A stretch of 64,000 nt of DNA from Bradyrhizobium nanningense (lineage in GTDB: Bacteria; Pseudomonadota; Alphaproteobacteria; Rhizobiales; Xanthobacteraceae), in NCBI RefSeq assembly GCF_004114535.1, contig NZ_LBJC01000030.1:1-64000 (forward strand), in the 5' to 3' direction. The stretch's first letter is position 1; the number at the start of each line of letters is the position of its first letter. The translations under genes and the position numbers were made by a program. Below the pieces are notes generated by a model. It searched no databases, had not been told where the DNA came from, and saw nothing but the letters and a program-made list of their open reading frames with translations. This document shows positions 16,509 to 26,294 of this stretch, piece after piece.

Positions 16509-17612
16509 ATGGACATCACCGATGTGCGGGCGCACCATATCCGCATCCCCTATGATTCCGGTGTCGCGAGCTTTCGTCAGGGCGCGTCCGCGATCACCGC
16601 GCTCGACATGGTGCTGGTCGAGGTCTCAACCGATGCCGGGCTGACCGGCTGGGGCGATGCCTTCGCCTATGTCTGCCCGCGCACCACGCGCAGCGCCGTC
16701 GAGGAGATGATCGCGCCGCAGGCCCGCGGGCTGAAGGTGCCCGATGCCGCCGGCATTCCCGCAATGATGGAGCAGATCCAGCGCAATCTGCATCTGTTCG
16801 GCCGCTACGGCATCACCATGTTCGCGATCTCAGGGCTCGACATCGCGCTGTGGGACCTTGCTGCCAAGATCGAGGGCGTGCCGGTGCATCGCCTGCTCGG
16901 CGAGACCAGGCGCACGGCCATTCCGGCCTATGCGAGCCTGTTGCGGATCGGCTCGCCCGACAACATCGCGGCCGAATGCCGGAAGGCGCTCGCGCTCGGC
17001 TATAGCGCGATCAAGCTGCACGAGACCACGGCGCCGGCGGTGTTCGCCGCGCGGGAGGCGATCGGGCCAGCCATTCCGCTGATGGTCGACATGAACTGCC
17101 CTCTGACGGCCGCGCAGGCGATCGCGTTTGCGACGACGTGCCGCGACGCGCGACCGATGTTCCTGGAGGAGCCGGTTTGGCCGCCGGAGGATTTCGCCGC
17201 GCTCGCCGAGGTCCGCCGCAAAGGCGGGCTCGACATCGCCGCCGGCGAGAATGCCTGCACGGACTATCAATTCCGCCAGATGATGAAGGCAGGCGCGGTG
17301 AGCCACGCCCAGCCGTCAGTGATCAAGGTCGGTGGCATCACCGAATTTCTGAAGGTCGCGGCGCTGGCCGACCGGCTCGGCGTCAAGATCGGTCCGCACT
17401 CCCCGTATTTCGGTCCAGGCCTCTTGGCGACGCTGCATCTGCTCGCGACGCGCGACGACGGGCTGGTCGAGATGTTCTATCTCAAGCGCGAGGCCTGCCT
17501 CTGGGGCGGCCGCGCCGACGTCGATGCCACGGGCCACGTCGCGGTGCCGACGGGACCCGGGCTCGGCTATGAGCCCGATCGCGGCGTGATGGAGCGCTAT
17601 CGCGTGGCGTGA
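16509..17612 (+). CDS. Mandelate racemase/muconate lactonizing-type enolase-superfamily enzyme
   Basis: A 367-residue enzyme of the enolase superfamily, which abstracts a proton next to a carboxylate and then dehydrates, racemises or cycloisomerises. Metal ligands are visible in order: VDMN (Asp), LEEP (Glu) and AGEN (Glu). The general-base segment reads SAIKLHE, K-x-H rather than the more frequent K-x-K, and a catalytic-type His is present in GPHSPYFGPG. The ATG at 16509 has an AAGGGGG ribosome site. It is divergent from the AraC gene; substrate could be a sugar acid. Neighbours do not narrow it down. Confidence 0.85.
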   Translation: MDITDVRAHHIRIPYDSGVASFRQGASAITALDMVLVEVSTDAGLTGWGDAFAYVCPRTTRSAVEEMIAPQARGLKVPDAAGIPAMMEQIQRNLHLFGRYGITMFAISGLDIALWDLAAKIEGVPVHRLLGETRRTAIPAYASLLRIGSPDNIAAECRKALALGYSAIKLHETTAPAVFAAREAIGPAIPLMVDMNCPLTAAQAIAFATTCRDARPMFLEEPVWPPEDFAALAEVRRKGGLDIAAGENACTDYQFRQMMKAGAVSHAQPSVIKVGGITEFLKVAALADRLGVKIGPHSPYFGPGLLATLHLLATRDDGLVEMFYLKREACLWGGRADVDATGHVAVPTGPGLGYEPDRGVMERYRVA

Positions 17613-17621
17613 TCGCCGCGC

Positions 17622-17978
17622 CTACTTCGCAGCGTCCTTGGCCGGCGGCGCGTCCTGCTTCTTCTTCAGATCCTCGGCAGTCTTCGCTTGGGCGGCCTGG
17701 AGATCGAGAAGCGTCTTCTGCAAGCCGGCGATGCCTGTCTTCAATGCGTCGATCTGACGACCCGCCGCATCCAGCTTCTGCTGATGGTCGAGATTGAGCT
17801 TGGTGATCGTCTTCTGCAGGAAGTCGACATTGCTCTGCAGGCAGCTGGTGCGACGCTCCATGGTCTTCTCGACCGTGCAGATCTCGATGCCGGGCACGTC
17901 CTGCGCGTGCACCGGCGCATTCGCCAGCGTTGCGAGCAGCAATATCGCGAAACAAATGCCGGCATCTCGAAGCAGCAT
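17622..17978 (-). CDS. Exported coiled-coil hypothetical protein
   Basis: A 118-residue protein with a signal peptide (MLLRDAGICFAILLLATLANAPVHAQ) and a mature part that carries two cysteines (EICTVEKTMERRTSC) followed by a long helical coiled coil (about residues 50-105) and a lysine/alanine-rich end. It is probably periplasmic. ATG 17978 follows a GAGGA site; the longer open frame has no ribosome site. No family is recognised. It is convergent with the enolase-superfamily gene. Confidence 0.65.
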   Translation of the reverse strand: MLLRDAGICFAILLLATLANAPVHAQDVPGIEICTVEKTMERRTSCLQSNVDFLQKTITKLNLDHQQKLDAAGRQIDALKTGIAGLQKTLLDLQAAQAKTAEDLKKKQDAPPAKDAAK

Positions 17979-18163
17979 GAAAGGTTCCTCGTCCGATCGA
18001 TCACGGCAATGTGCGCTGTTTGCGCACAGCCGGGAAAGGCTACCACACTCGTACCGCATTCTCGCGTTGAGCTTGCGTCCGTTCCCTCGGACGGGGAACG
18101 ATGATCCGGACGCGGAAGAAGTGGGCGCTCGTTCCGCGGCTTTGTTTAGGGGAGATTTTTGGA

Positions 18164-18388
18164 ATGGCAACGCGCGATAGACGACTGGCGGAATTCGATG
18201 GCGCCGGAGAACCACCGCCGGGCCTGGCGCTCGAAGTGCTGTGCGAGGACCACAGCGGCACGTACCAACTGCCCTTCGCCTGCCGCTATGTCGAGGGACG
18301 CTGGCAGAACCACGAAGCCGGCATCGCGGTCGAAGCCACCGTCATCGGCTGGCGCCTGCCGCGCGTGAAGCAGCGCGGGGCCGCCTGA
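18164..18388 (+). CDS. Small conserved-type hypothetical protein (74 aa)
   Basis: A short protein starting MATRDRRLAEFDGAGEPP and ending RLPRVKQRGAA, with a compact globular middle (LEVLCEDHSGTYQLPFACRYVEG, shown in part). The ATG at 18164 is preceded by GGGGAG. The composition, with Cys, Trp and Tyr in a probable beta pattern, supports a real gene. No function can be assigned. Confidence 0.6.
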   Translation: MATRDRRLAEFDGAGEPPPGLALEVLCEDHSGTYQLPFACRYVEGRWQNHEAGIAVEATVIGWRLPRVKQRGAA

Positions 18389-18667
18389 AGCCGATATCTG
18401 TTCCAAAATGCAACGGCGCCGCGCTCCGCCTTAACCAACGGAACGCGGCCCGAACGAATCACGTCCGAATCAGCCGAACGGCCGTGTACGCATCTGTTCA
18501 CGGCTAGATGTCGATGCTGCCGTGCAGGTGCGTACAATATCTGTGCAACGCGGGAGACGGCGTCGGCTGGTCACGATCGCCAAAGGTTAATCGTGACAAG
18601 CGTATAGCTCTCAGGCTGGGTGAGCGGATCGCCGCCGCCGAAGCAGGCAAGGCCGCGCAATGGCTGC

Positions 18668-19324
18668 CTAATATTCGACCTCGAGCTCCTCGATCTCGGC
18701 CGGCTCCTCCCGCGCCGCCGCGATCCATTCGGCCATCTCGGGCATCGCCATGATGGTGTCGGCATAGGCCTTCAGCAGCGGCTCCAGCTTGACATCATAG
18801 GTGACGAAGCGCGTCACCACTGGCGCGTACATCGCATCGGCCATGGTGCGCTGCGCGCCGAACAGGAAGGGGCCGCCCGACCTCTCCAGGCAGTCAAGCC
18901 AGATGGACGAGACGCGGTCGATGTCGGCCTGCGCGCGCGACCAGATCTTGAAGCCGGGAAAACGTCCCTTCAGATTCACCGGCAGCGAGGCGCGCAGCGT
19001 GGTGAAGCCGGAATGGATTTCGCCCGAGATCGAGCGGCAATGGGCGCGCTGGATGCGGTCATCAGGGAGCAGGCCGGCGCCCGGCATCACCTCGTTGAGA
19101 TATTCGCCGATCGCAAGCGTATCCCAGACCACCGCGCCCTCATGCCGCAGGCACGGCACCAGGATCGACGACGACAGCAGGAGAATCTCCGCGCGCGCCG
19201 ACGGATCGTCCGGCGCGGTGACGATTTCCTCCAAATCGAGCCCGGAGAATTTCGCCAGCAACCAGCCGCGCAGCGACCAAGACGAATAGTTCTTGCTGCT
19301 GATGGTCAGTGTCGCCTTTACCAT
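18668..19324 (-). CDS. Glutathione S-transferase family protein
   Basis: A 218-residue cytosolic protein with a thioredoxin-like N-terminal domain (LTISSKNYSSWSLRGWLL, with Ser in the likely active-site position; VPCLRHEGAVVWDTLAIGEYLNE, given in part) and an all-helical C-terminal domain (FLFGAQRTMADAMYAPVV). The signature cis-Pro and acidic-serine-like region (ILVPCL, WDTLAI) fit GSTs that conjugate glutathione to electrophiles or reduce peroxides. ATG 19324 follows AGGGAAGG. Stand-alone gene. Confidence 0.85.
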   Translation of the reverse strand: MVKATLTISSKNYSSWSLRGWLLAKFSGLDLEEIVTAPDDPSARAEILLLSSSILVPCLRHEGAVVWDTLAIGEYLNEVMPGAGLLPDDRIQRAHCRSISGEIHSGFTTLRASLPVNLKGRFPGFKIWSRAQADIDRVSSIWLDCLERSGGPFLFGAQRTMADAMYAPVVTRFVTYDVKLEPLLKAYADTIMAMPEMAEWIAAAREEPAEIEELEVEY

Positions 19325-19478
19325 ATGGCCCTTCCCTGATCCCGCCTCTCCGCCGGCTCGCGGACCTGCCCTGTGCTTGCCGTGACGTGAGCAGCAAGCG
19401 ACGTGCCAATTTGCGGGCGGTCCGGCTGCCGTTGGCGTCGTTATTGCATAGCACCGCGGAACGGGTGGGCATGTCAGT

Positions 19479-20702
19479 ATGATGTCGATGTATTATCAGG
19501 CCTTTCAGAACCACATGGACCTGACGGCGCCGTGGCGCGCGGGGGCCTCGTCCGCGCTCAAGTTCGTCAATCTGGTGCCGCAGGGCATGTCGGATCAGCT
19601 CATTGGCCGGCTCTCGGCCGCCCTGGAGCTGATCTCACGTTCGACCCTGACCTATCACCGTCCGGCCTACGGCATCGAGCGCGTGATGGTGGGAAATCGC
19701 GAAGTGGCCGTCACCGAGGAGATCGCCTACGCGACGCCGTTCGGCTCGCTGCTGCATTTCAGGAAAGACGGCGTTGGCGAGCAGCCGCGCATGCTGCTGG
19801 TGGCGCCGATGTCCGGCCATTTCGCGACGCTCTTGCGCGGCACCGTGCAGACGCTGCTCCAGGACCACGACGTCTACATCACCGATTGGCACAATCCGCG
19901 CGACATTCCACGCCGCGAAGGCCGCTTCGGGCTCGACGACTACACCGAGCATCTGATCGACTTCCTGGGCCAGCTCGGCCCGCGCCCCCACATGGTCGCG
20001 ATCTGCCAGCCTTCCGTCTCGGCGCTCGCGGCCGCCGCGATTATGTGCGAGGACAACCATCCCTCGCGGCCGGCGACGCTGACGCTGATGGCAGGTCCCA
20101 TCGACACGCGGATCCAGCCGACCAGGGTCAACGACTTCGCCAAGAGCAGGCCGATCGAATGGTTCGAGCGCAATTTGATCAACTACGTGCCGGTGCAATG
20201 CCGCGGCGCCCTGCGCAAGGTCTATCCCGGCTTCGTACAGCTCACCGCGTTCGTCTCGATGAATCTCGAGCGCCACATCAAGCAGCATCTCGACCTCGCC
20301 AACCACATCGCCAAGGGCGAGAAGGACAAGGCCGCGACCATCAAGACCTTCTACGACGAATACTTCGCCGTGATGGATCTGCCGGCCGAGTTCTACATCG
20401 AGACCGTGCGCGACGTCTTCCAGGAGCACCTGTTGCCGCAGGGCAAGCTGATGCATCGCGGCCGTCCCGTGAACACCAGGGCCGTCAGCCGCATGGGGCT
20501 GATGACGGTCGAGGGCGAGAAAGACGACATCTGCTCGATCGGCCAGACCCTCGCCGCCCAAGACCTCTGCACCGGCGTGCGCGCCTATCGGCGGGTGCAC
20601 CACATGCAGGCCGGCGTCGGCCATTACGGCGTGTTCTCAGGCCGGCGCTGGAATAACGAGATCTATCCGCTGTTACGGGATTTCGTGCACGTCAATTCGT
20701 GA
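19479..20702 (+). CDS. phaZ: Intracellular polyhydroxyalkanoate depolymerase
   Basis: A 407-residue cytosolic enzyme that degrades stored PHB granules. The diagnostic features are an N-terminal PHB-depolymerase region (MYYQAFQNHMDLTAPWR) and an alpha/beta hydrolase core in which the nucleophile is cysteine rather than serine: MVAICQPSVSALA, Cys176. A late GVGHYGVFSGRRW carries the catalytic histidine. The length matches the family. The enzyme type is common in rhizobia that store PHB. It stands alone, convergent with the diguanylate cyclase gene. Confidence 0.93.
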   Translation: MMSMYYQAFQNHMDLTAPWRAGASSALKFVNLVPQGMSDQLIGRLSAALELISRSTLTYHRPAYGIERVMVGNREVAVTEEIAYATPFGSLLHFRKDGVGEQPRMLLVAPMSGHFATLLRGTVQTLLQDHDVYITDWHNPRDIPRREGRFGLDDYTEHLIDFLGQLGPRPHMVAICQPSVSALAAAAIMCEDNHPSRPATLTLMAGPIDTRIQPTRVNDFAKSRPIEWFERNLINYVPVQCRGALRKVYPGFVQLTAFVSMNLERHIKQHLDLANHIAKGEKDKAATIKTFYDEYFAVMDLPAEFYIETVRDVFQEHLLPQGKLMHRGRPVNTRAVSRMGLMTVEGEKDDICSIGQTLAAQDLCTGVRAYRRVHHMQAGVGHYGVFSGRRWNNEIYPLLRDFVHVNS

Positions 20703-20732
20703 GGCCACGCCACGGCGCGCTGGAGTTGCTCT

Positions 20733-22637
20733 TCAAGCCCGTATCGAGCCGGGCCACGCGACGACTTGCCCTGACATCACAAGGCGGTTGCGTCCGCCCT
20801 CCTTGGCGGCGTAGAGCGCCTTATCCGCAGCCGCTATCAGCGACGTGCAATCCGCCTTTTCGCCGAACGAATTATGTGTGGCCCCACCAATACTGAGGGT
20901 GACCTGCCTGGATGACGGGTTGAGCGCGTGCAGGATGCCGAGGTCTTCAATCGCCTGCCGGATTCGCTCGCCGACCTGCTCGCAACCTCCTGCGTCGGTA
21001 TTCGGTAGCAGCAAGGCGAATTCCTCACCACCGTACCGGGCCGCCACGTCTGCCGGCCGTCTGGCCTGCTGCGCCAGGACCCCCGCGATCGAGCGGAGAC
21101 ATGAATCGCCCGCTTGATGCCCGTACCGGTCGTTGAAGCTCTTGAAATGATCGACGTCCATCAGCAGCAGTGACAGAGGCGTTCCTTCCCGCCTGGCCCG
21201 GTCCCATTCCGCCTCCAGCCGCTCGTCGAAGTGTCTGCGGTTTGCCAAGGCCGTCAGGCCGTCCGAACTGGCGAGAGCCGCCAGCCTATCCTCCAGATCC
21301 TTGCGTTCGGTCATGTCGCGCGAGATCGCCACCACGCCGTCGATGTGTCCACTCTGCGCACTCCTCGTGACGCGCAGTGCAGTTTCGACCCAGATCTCTT
21401 CCTTCTCACGATGACGGGTGCGATATGTGATTCTCGCCTCCTCGGCTTCGCCGTTCATCAATGCGGAGAGCGTTTGCTCAACTCGGGCCAGATCCGCGGG
21501 ATTGATGCCGGCGAGGGCTGATGTATCCACCAATTCGTTCGGAGCCCAGCCAAGGATTCGAGCGGTGGACGGCGACGCATAGAGGATCCGTCCATCGACT
21601 GCGACGCGCATGACCATGTCTCCCGACTGCTCTGCAAGGAGGCGAAAATCCGCCTCCTTGGCGACCAGGGCAGCGGCCATCTTCTGCCGCAGGTGCAACT
21701 GGCGCACCAGAAAGAGCCCGGCAACACCGAGCCCACCTATCAGCGCCAGGACTGCGGCCATGCGCGTCAGCGCGGCTCGGCGCCAGGGGGCCAAGACGTC
21801 ATCTTCCGATTCCGTAGCAACGAGGAGAACGGAGTAGCGGCTGCTGAGTTGATAAAAGCTCAGACGCCGAACGCCGTCGAGAGGCGACGTGAAGTAGTAG
21901 ACGCCCGCCGCCGGCCGCTCGCGAATAGTCTTGAAAAGCGGAGCACTCGACAGATCGCGGCCCGTATATCCGTTGTCCGGGGTACGCGCGAGGACAATGC
22001 CTCCCGCGGTCGCCAGAGCGATTGAACCGTTCTGGCCAACGTCGAACCCGCGATAAAATTGTAGAAAATAGTCGACATCGATCGTCGTAAGAGCAACTCC
22101 GGCAAAACTGCCGTCAGGATGATTGAAGCGCCTTGACGCGGTGATGATCCATTGCCCGCCCGATCTGCTCTTCACCGGATTCCCAATGAAGGTCCCCCGG
22201 TCCGCCACGGCACGATGATGCTGGAAATAATCTCGATCGCTGTTGTTGAGACGGGCGAAATCCACTGGCGCGCTAGTTGCGAGCCAGCGGCCGGTCTCGT
22301 CGTAGATAAATACGGCGCGGATCCGGTTCGCGGCCTTGCGTCGGGTCAAAAAGGTCTGAATCTTGGCGATTGCCGTTGGCCCGGTTCCCTCCAATTCGAG
22401 TTGACCAACCAGCACATTCAGAACGGTGTCCGCGAGTTCGAACGTGTCGTCCGCGTGTTGCGTCAGCGACCGGGCCAGATTGGCCATGTCCGTTTCGGAG
22501 CCCTTCAGCACCGCCAGTCGCGAGGACCATTCCCGCCAGCCGCTGAGCGCGACAATCGCCATACAGGCGACCGCCACGAATGCCGAGACCCAGAACGTCA
22601 GACGCCCCTGGCGAACATCAGTACGGTGATCGATCAA
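20733..22637 (-). CDS. Membrane diguanylate cyclase with Cache, PAS and GGDEF domains
   Basis: The 634-residue protein makes the second messenger c-di-GMP from two GTP. Layout: transmembrane segment about residues 14-31, a periplasmic dCache-type sensor about 35-285, a second transmembrane segment about 293-312, a PAS domain about 325-445, then GGDEF about 455-620. The active-site motif is intact as GGEEF (536-540) and the product-inhibition I-site RPAD (527-530) is five residues before it, so it is probably active and feedback-controlled. Start is TTG 22637 with GGAGGG eight bases upstream; no later start fits the first membrane segment. The adjacent operon carries a PilZ-type target. Confidence 0.9.
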   Translation of the reverse strand: MIDHRTDVRQGRLTFWVSAFVAVACMAIVALSGWREWSSRLAVLKGSETDMANLARSLTQHADDTFELADTVLNVLVGQLELEGTGPTAIAKIQTFLTRRKAANRIRAVFIYDETGRWLATSAPVDFARLNNSDRDYFQHHRAVADRGTFIGNPVKSRSGGQWIITASRRFNHPDGSFAGVALTTIDVDYFLQFYRGFDVGQNGSIALATAGGIVLARTPDNGYTGRDLSSAPLFKTIRERPAAGVYYFTSPLDGVRRLSFYQLSSRYSVLLVATESEDDVLAPWRRAALTRMAAVLALIGGLGVAGLFLVRQLHLRQKMAAALVAKEADFRLLAEQSGDMVMRVAVDGRILYASPSTARILGWAPNELVDTSALAGINPADLARVEQTLSALMNGEAEEARITYRTRHREKEEIWVETALRVTRSAQSGHIDGVVAISRDMTERKDLEDRLAALASSDGLTALANRRHFDERLEAEWDRARREGTPLSLLLMDVDHFKSFNDRYGHQAGDSCLRSIAGVLAQQARRPADVAARYGGEEFALLLPNTDAGGCEQVGERIRQAIEDLGILHALNPSSRQVTLSIGGATHNSFGEKADCTSLIAAADKALYAAKEGGRNRLVMSGQVVAWPGSIRA

Positions 22638-22808
22638 GAGATGTTCCCTCCACCCTCAACCCCGTAAACGCCTTGGGCTAAGGGACAGTTGCCCGTTCCG
22701 GTTGAGTTTTTTGACAAGGCTCCGGGAGAAGACCGACGGCATCGATGAGCGGCTTGACCGTCGATCGATAACCCATCGACCGGTCGGGCGAGAAGGACAC
22801 CACAGCAA

Positions 22809-25001
22809 TCAGCCCGACTTGACGGCCTCGCTCAACGTGCCGGCCACTCGGCCAAAGTGAGGCTCAGTGAAACTGGCCGGATGCAGGCTTCGGACTCCGG
22901 CAAGATGTGCCAAATCGTCGATCCGCGGTTGAGGCCGAACGACCAGGCTCTCTGCCGGCAAACGCACCGGCGGCGAGAGCGATGCGGGCTTCGCGCCAGT
23001 TGTAACAATTTGAGGCAACGGCACGGCCATTGACCAGATGTTCTTGAGCATCGCCCTGTTCACGGAGCATGCGATGACACCGTTCTCCTTCAGACGGGCG
23101 ACGGTAAAGAGCTTGCGAATCAGCAGGTCTCGTTCAAGCGATTGCGGCAAATGGAACTGCATCCCGACCAGCCGGCCTCGTTGTTGTACGATCATCGCGT
23201 CGATCCAGCCCACCTGCATGATGTGCACTCGCAGCGGTTCTCCAGCGCCAGGACAGTCAATGCCGGAGCCGAGCAGAACGCCAGCGCCAGAGAGGGAGAT
23301 GTTGTTCACGCGCCCAGAAAGCCGTTCGCCGGTCCCAGTCTGGATCAAGACCGATTCATCGACGTCGAAACGCTCCTCGGCGCGTCCCATCCGAGCCTGC
23401 AGCGAGGTCATGCAGACGAAGAAGAGCACGACGATGTTCACCACCGACCAGAAGGCGACCATCGGTAAAGCGGCCGGATGATCGATCATCCGCCATTCCG
23501 GGATGGTGTTCAGAACCAGGCCGACAACCGTCAACGCCATCAGCGCCGCCGACGGCCAGAATATCTCCGCGGCGTAGCTTGCGCACCGCGCGGCAGCTCC
23601 CTTGGGCGTCACCTTGAACGCATGTCCCGTCGGCTTGACGAGAGTCCCGAGCACCGTCGGCAGAATCTTGAAGCTCTGGATCGTCGCCGACACCTGAGCG
23701 GCCAGCGGAAAGTGCACGTGCGGCGCAAACCAAGAGATGCCGCCGTTGAGCGCCAGGATCGCGGGGAACAAGTAAAAGAAGACCGACTCGGGGGTGACGT
23801 CGACGACAGGCGCTAGACCGGTCCACATGAACACGATCGGAACCACCACAACCATGAGCGCCCGCAAGCCCAATGAGAGCCAATGGGTCGGAAAGAACAG
23901 GAGCCGATGCATCAAGCCGAGTCCGGGGCCGAGCGGACCGGCGGCGAGATACAGAATCTGGATCGCGCCACGCGCCCAGCGTTGCCGTTGCACGAAAAAC
24001 GCGTCAAGGCTTTCCGGCGCCAATCCAATCGCCAGGGGCTCGTGGAGATAACGGGTGATGTAGCCTTTGCGCAGCAGGACCAGCGTCAGCAGAATGTCTT
24101 CGGTAATGGACTGGGTTGGCAAGGCATCCCCAACCACGCGAAGTGCTGCACGACGCGTGACGGAGTTGGAACCACAACAAAAGGCACCATCCCAGCCGTC
24201 GCGCGCGGGCATGATGGAATCGAAGAAGAACCGTTGTTCGTCCGGCAATCCCCTGTGCAGGCCGAGATTCGCCTGCATCGGATCCTCGTTGTAAAAGGTG
24301 TGCGGGATCTGAACGATTCCGATCTTTGGATCCGCGAAGACGCCGATCGTGCGCATCAGGAATTTGCGCTGCGGCACGAAGTCCGCGTCAAAGATCGCAA
24401 AGAACTCGCCGCTCGTCTGCGTCAGCGCATGATTGATATTGCCCGCCTTGGCATTCAAGTTGTCGGCGCGCGTGAGATACCCGGCACCCTTTTCCTCGCA
24501 GAGTTCCTTGAGCCAAGGCCGGCGACCATCATCCAGAACCCAGACCTGGAAGTTTGGATAGTCCAGACACAGCGCGCCGGTGATCGTCTTTTCCAGCACC
24601 TCGAACGGCTCGTCATAGGTTGGAATAAGGACGTCGACCGATGGCAGCTCGTCATCCGGGAGGCTGCGAAGCCGACGCTCGTGCTGATCTGCCTCGCTGC
24701 GGCGATCGGTCCTGCGAAGGAAAATCAGATAAAGAATAAACTGATCCGTGAAGGTCAGGAGCTCAACGAAGAGACAGAACCAGATCCAGCAGACCTGATA
24801 CCAAGTCCCGGTTGCCGGCAGCACCGTGGTGAAAATACGCCATTCGAGATAGCGGGCCACGACAAGCCAAACCGCGACAAAAACCGCGACGCGTGCCCAA
24901 AGGCGCGCGACTGGAAAGGTCGGCGCCAACAGGTACATCGCCGCAAAGATGCCCACCATCGGCGCGAACAGCTGAGAGAGAGACAGGGTCATGGCCTGCA
25001 T
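22809..25001 (-). CDS. c-di-GMP-responsive polysaccharide synthase (BcsA/BgsA-like)
   Basis: The 730-residue inner-membrane protein is a family 2 processive glycosyltransferase. Hydrophobic segments at both ends flank the catalytic part: VWVLDDGRRPW (157-159 DDG), IFDADFVPQ (205-207 DAD), TED at 300-302 and QRQRW at 338-342, all expected for cellulose synthase-type enzymes. After the last membrane segments a PilZ-like region carries RAEER (RxxxR, 540-544) and NISLSGAG (NxSxxG, 567-572). This predicts allosteric activation by c-di-GMP. Partner gene: the HlyD-type protein 13 bases upstream in the operon. It could make cellulose, or a mixed-linkage glucan as S. meliloti BgsA does. No BcsB is seen. 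Confidence 0.88.
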   Translation of the reverse strand: MQAMTLSLSQLFAPMVGIFAAMYLLAPTFPVARLWARVAVFVAVWLVVARYLEWRIFTTVLPATGTWYQVCWIWFCLFVELLTFTDQFILYLIFLRRTDRRSEADQHERRLRSLPDDELPSVDVLIPTYDEPFEVLEKTITGALCLDYPNFQVWVLDDGRRPWLKELCEEKGAGYLTRADNLNAKAGNINHALTQTSGEFFAIFDADFVPQRKFLMRTIGVFADPKIGIVQIPHTFYNEDPMQANLGLHRGLPDEQRFFFDSIMPARDGWDGAFCCGSNSVTRRAALRVVGDALPTQSITEDILLTLVLLRKGYITRYLHEPLAIGLAPESLDAFFVQRQRWARGAIQILYLAAGPLGPGLGLMHRLLFFPTHWLSLGLRALMVVVVPIVFMWTGLAPVVDVTPESVFFYLFPAILALNGGISWFAPHVHFPLAAQVSATIQSFKILPTVLGTLVKPTGHAFKVTPKGAAARCASYAAEIFWPSAALMALTVVGLVLNTIPEWRMIDHPAALPMVAFWSVVNIVVLFFVCMTSLQARMGRAEERFDVDESVLIQTGTGERLSGRVNNISLSGAGVLLGSGIDCPGAGEPLRVHIMQVGWIDAMIVQQRGRLVGMQFHLPQSLERDLLIRKLFTVARLKENGVIACSVNRAMLKNIWSMAVPLPQIVTTGAKPASLSPPVRLPAESLVVRPQPRIDDLAHLAGVRSLHPASFTEPHFGRVAGTLSEAVKSG

Positions 25002-25013
25002 GGAACACCTCGC

Positions 25014-26294
25014 TCACAGGGACGACTGGGCGAGCTCCAGGCGCGCGGTTAGCCATTTCAACTTCGAGCTGACCAATCGTAGCAAACCGTCGGCTCTGCG
25101 CTCGAAGCGCACTTCGGCCAGCCGTCCGATATCGCAGGAGCCATTGCGGTCGGCCCACGTTTCATTTGGGGGAAGCGATATCTCGACGGTAATGTTGCCG
25201 GGATCAGGCCGCGGCACCCGAGCCGCAAGCAGTCGATCATCGGCGTAAGCAGCCGATCCCCGGACTTGCCGGACCTGGCCGGTCTTCCATTCGCCGCTCC
25301 CAATCAGGCGGACGGTAGCCGCATCTCCGGCCTTGATCTTCTCGAAATCGCGCTCGGGCAGTTCAACGACAATGAAGCGGCGTTGGCAGTCTGCAAAATC
25401 GAGGACCGATTGCCCTTCCGTGACCATCGAGCCCGGGCTGGCCGCGACTGACCAGACGACATGGGCGGCAGGCAACGACAGATCGTAGTGATCGAGACGA
25501 TCAAGCCGAACGCGCTCCTCGGCGATTTCCGCGGCCAGTTGCGCAGAACGTGAGCTGTTTTGCAACTCGTCCGTCTCGAGCTCCTGGCGGCGGAGAACAA
25601 GCCGCTCGCGTTGCTGCTGGGAGTAGGGCACGTCATTGGCATCGCCACGAAGATAAAGACCTTTCTCGGCCGCCCCCAACTCGGTCTTGAGGCGCTGCAG
25701 GCGTTCATCGGCCATCTGGCACCGCGTTGCGGTTGCCTCCTGCGACGCCTGGGCTTCGCCGGAGCGGATCTGCGAACTGATGCCGAGCTTCACGAGCCTC
25801 TCCATCCGGCCCGCGACATCGTTCCGCTGCCGCGCCTCGGCGAGACAGCCGCCTTTTTCAACTTCCGTTTCGCCGATTTCGTGGCTCAGCCGCGCGACCA
25901 TCCCCAAACGATAGTCCTCGCTGCGCTCGCGGAGCTTGCGATCGAGCTCGGCGATTTCCTCGAGTTGCCGACGTGCGAGCTCGGCGCGTTTGGTGGACAC
26001 GGCAAGCTGCTGATCGAGGTCCATGAGGTGTCGGCGGTCCGGCGAACGCGCCCCGACCAGCGGCACCACCCGGCTCTGCTGGAAATATTCGCCCTTGCGC
26101 GGAAGATCAGGCGAGAGCTGACCCGCGAAGGGTGCGGTCACCCGCATCAGCTCGGCATTGACAAAGGCGGAGGGAGCGATTCGGTAGGTCACATACGGCA
26201 ACAGGGCCCATCCGCTCAGCGCGATGATCCCGAGCGCCAGGGCTCGACGAACAACCCGGCTGCGAATGAAACGTTCGACGTGCAAACGAACCAC
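25014..26294 (-). CDS. HlyD-type membrane-fusion partner of the polysaccharide synthase
   Basis: The 426-residue product has one membrane anchor near the N-terminus (RALALGIIALSGWALLPYV), a long coiled-coil hairpin (about residues 110-260, containing repeated Glu/Gln/Arg heptads) and a barrel-sandwich end (VTAPFAGQL and PGSMVTEGQSVLDFADCQ), like periplasmic adaptors. It sits directly upstream of the synthase, as BgsB does with BgsA in S. meliloti. I chose GTG 26294 because GGAG lies eight bases upstream; the frame extends to 26486 without a good ribosome site. Confidence 0.8.
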   Translation of the reverse strand: MVRLHVERFIRSRVVRRALALGIIALSGWALLPYVTYRIAPSAFVNAELMRVTAPFAGQLSPDLPRKGEYFQQSRVVPLVGARSPDRRHLMDLDQQLAVSTKRAELARRQLEEIAELDRKLRERSEDYRLGMVARLSHEIGETEVEKGGCLAEARQRNDVAGRMERLVKLGISSQIRSGEAQASQEATATRCQMADERLQRLKTELGAAEKGLYLRGDANDVPYSQQQRERLVLRRQELETDELQNSSRSAQLAAEIAEERVRLDRLDHYDLSLPAAHVVWSVAASPGSMVTEGQSVLDFADCQRRFIVVELPERDFEKIKAGDAATVRLIGSGEWKTGQVRQVRGSAAYADDRLLAARVPRPDPGNITVEISLPPNETWADRNGSCDIGRLAEVRFERRADGLLRLVSSKLKWLTARLELAQSSL

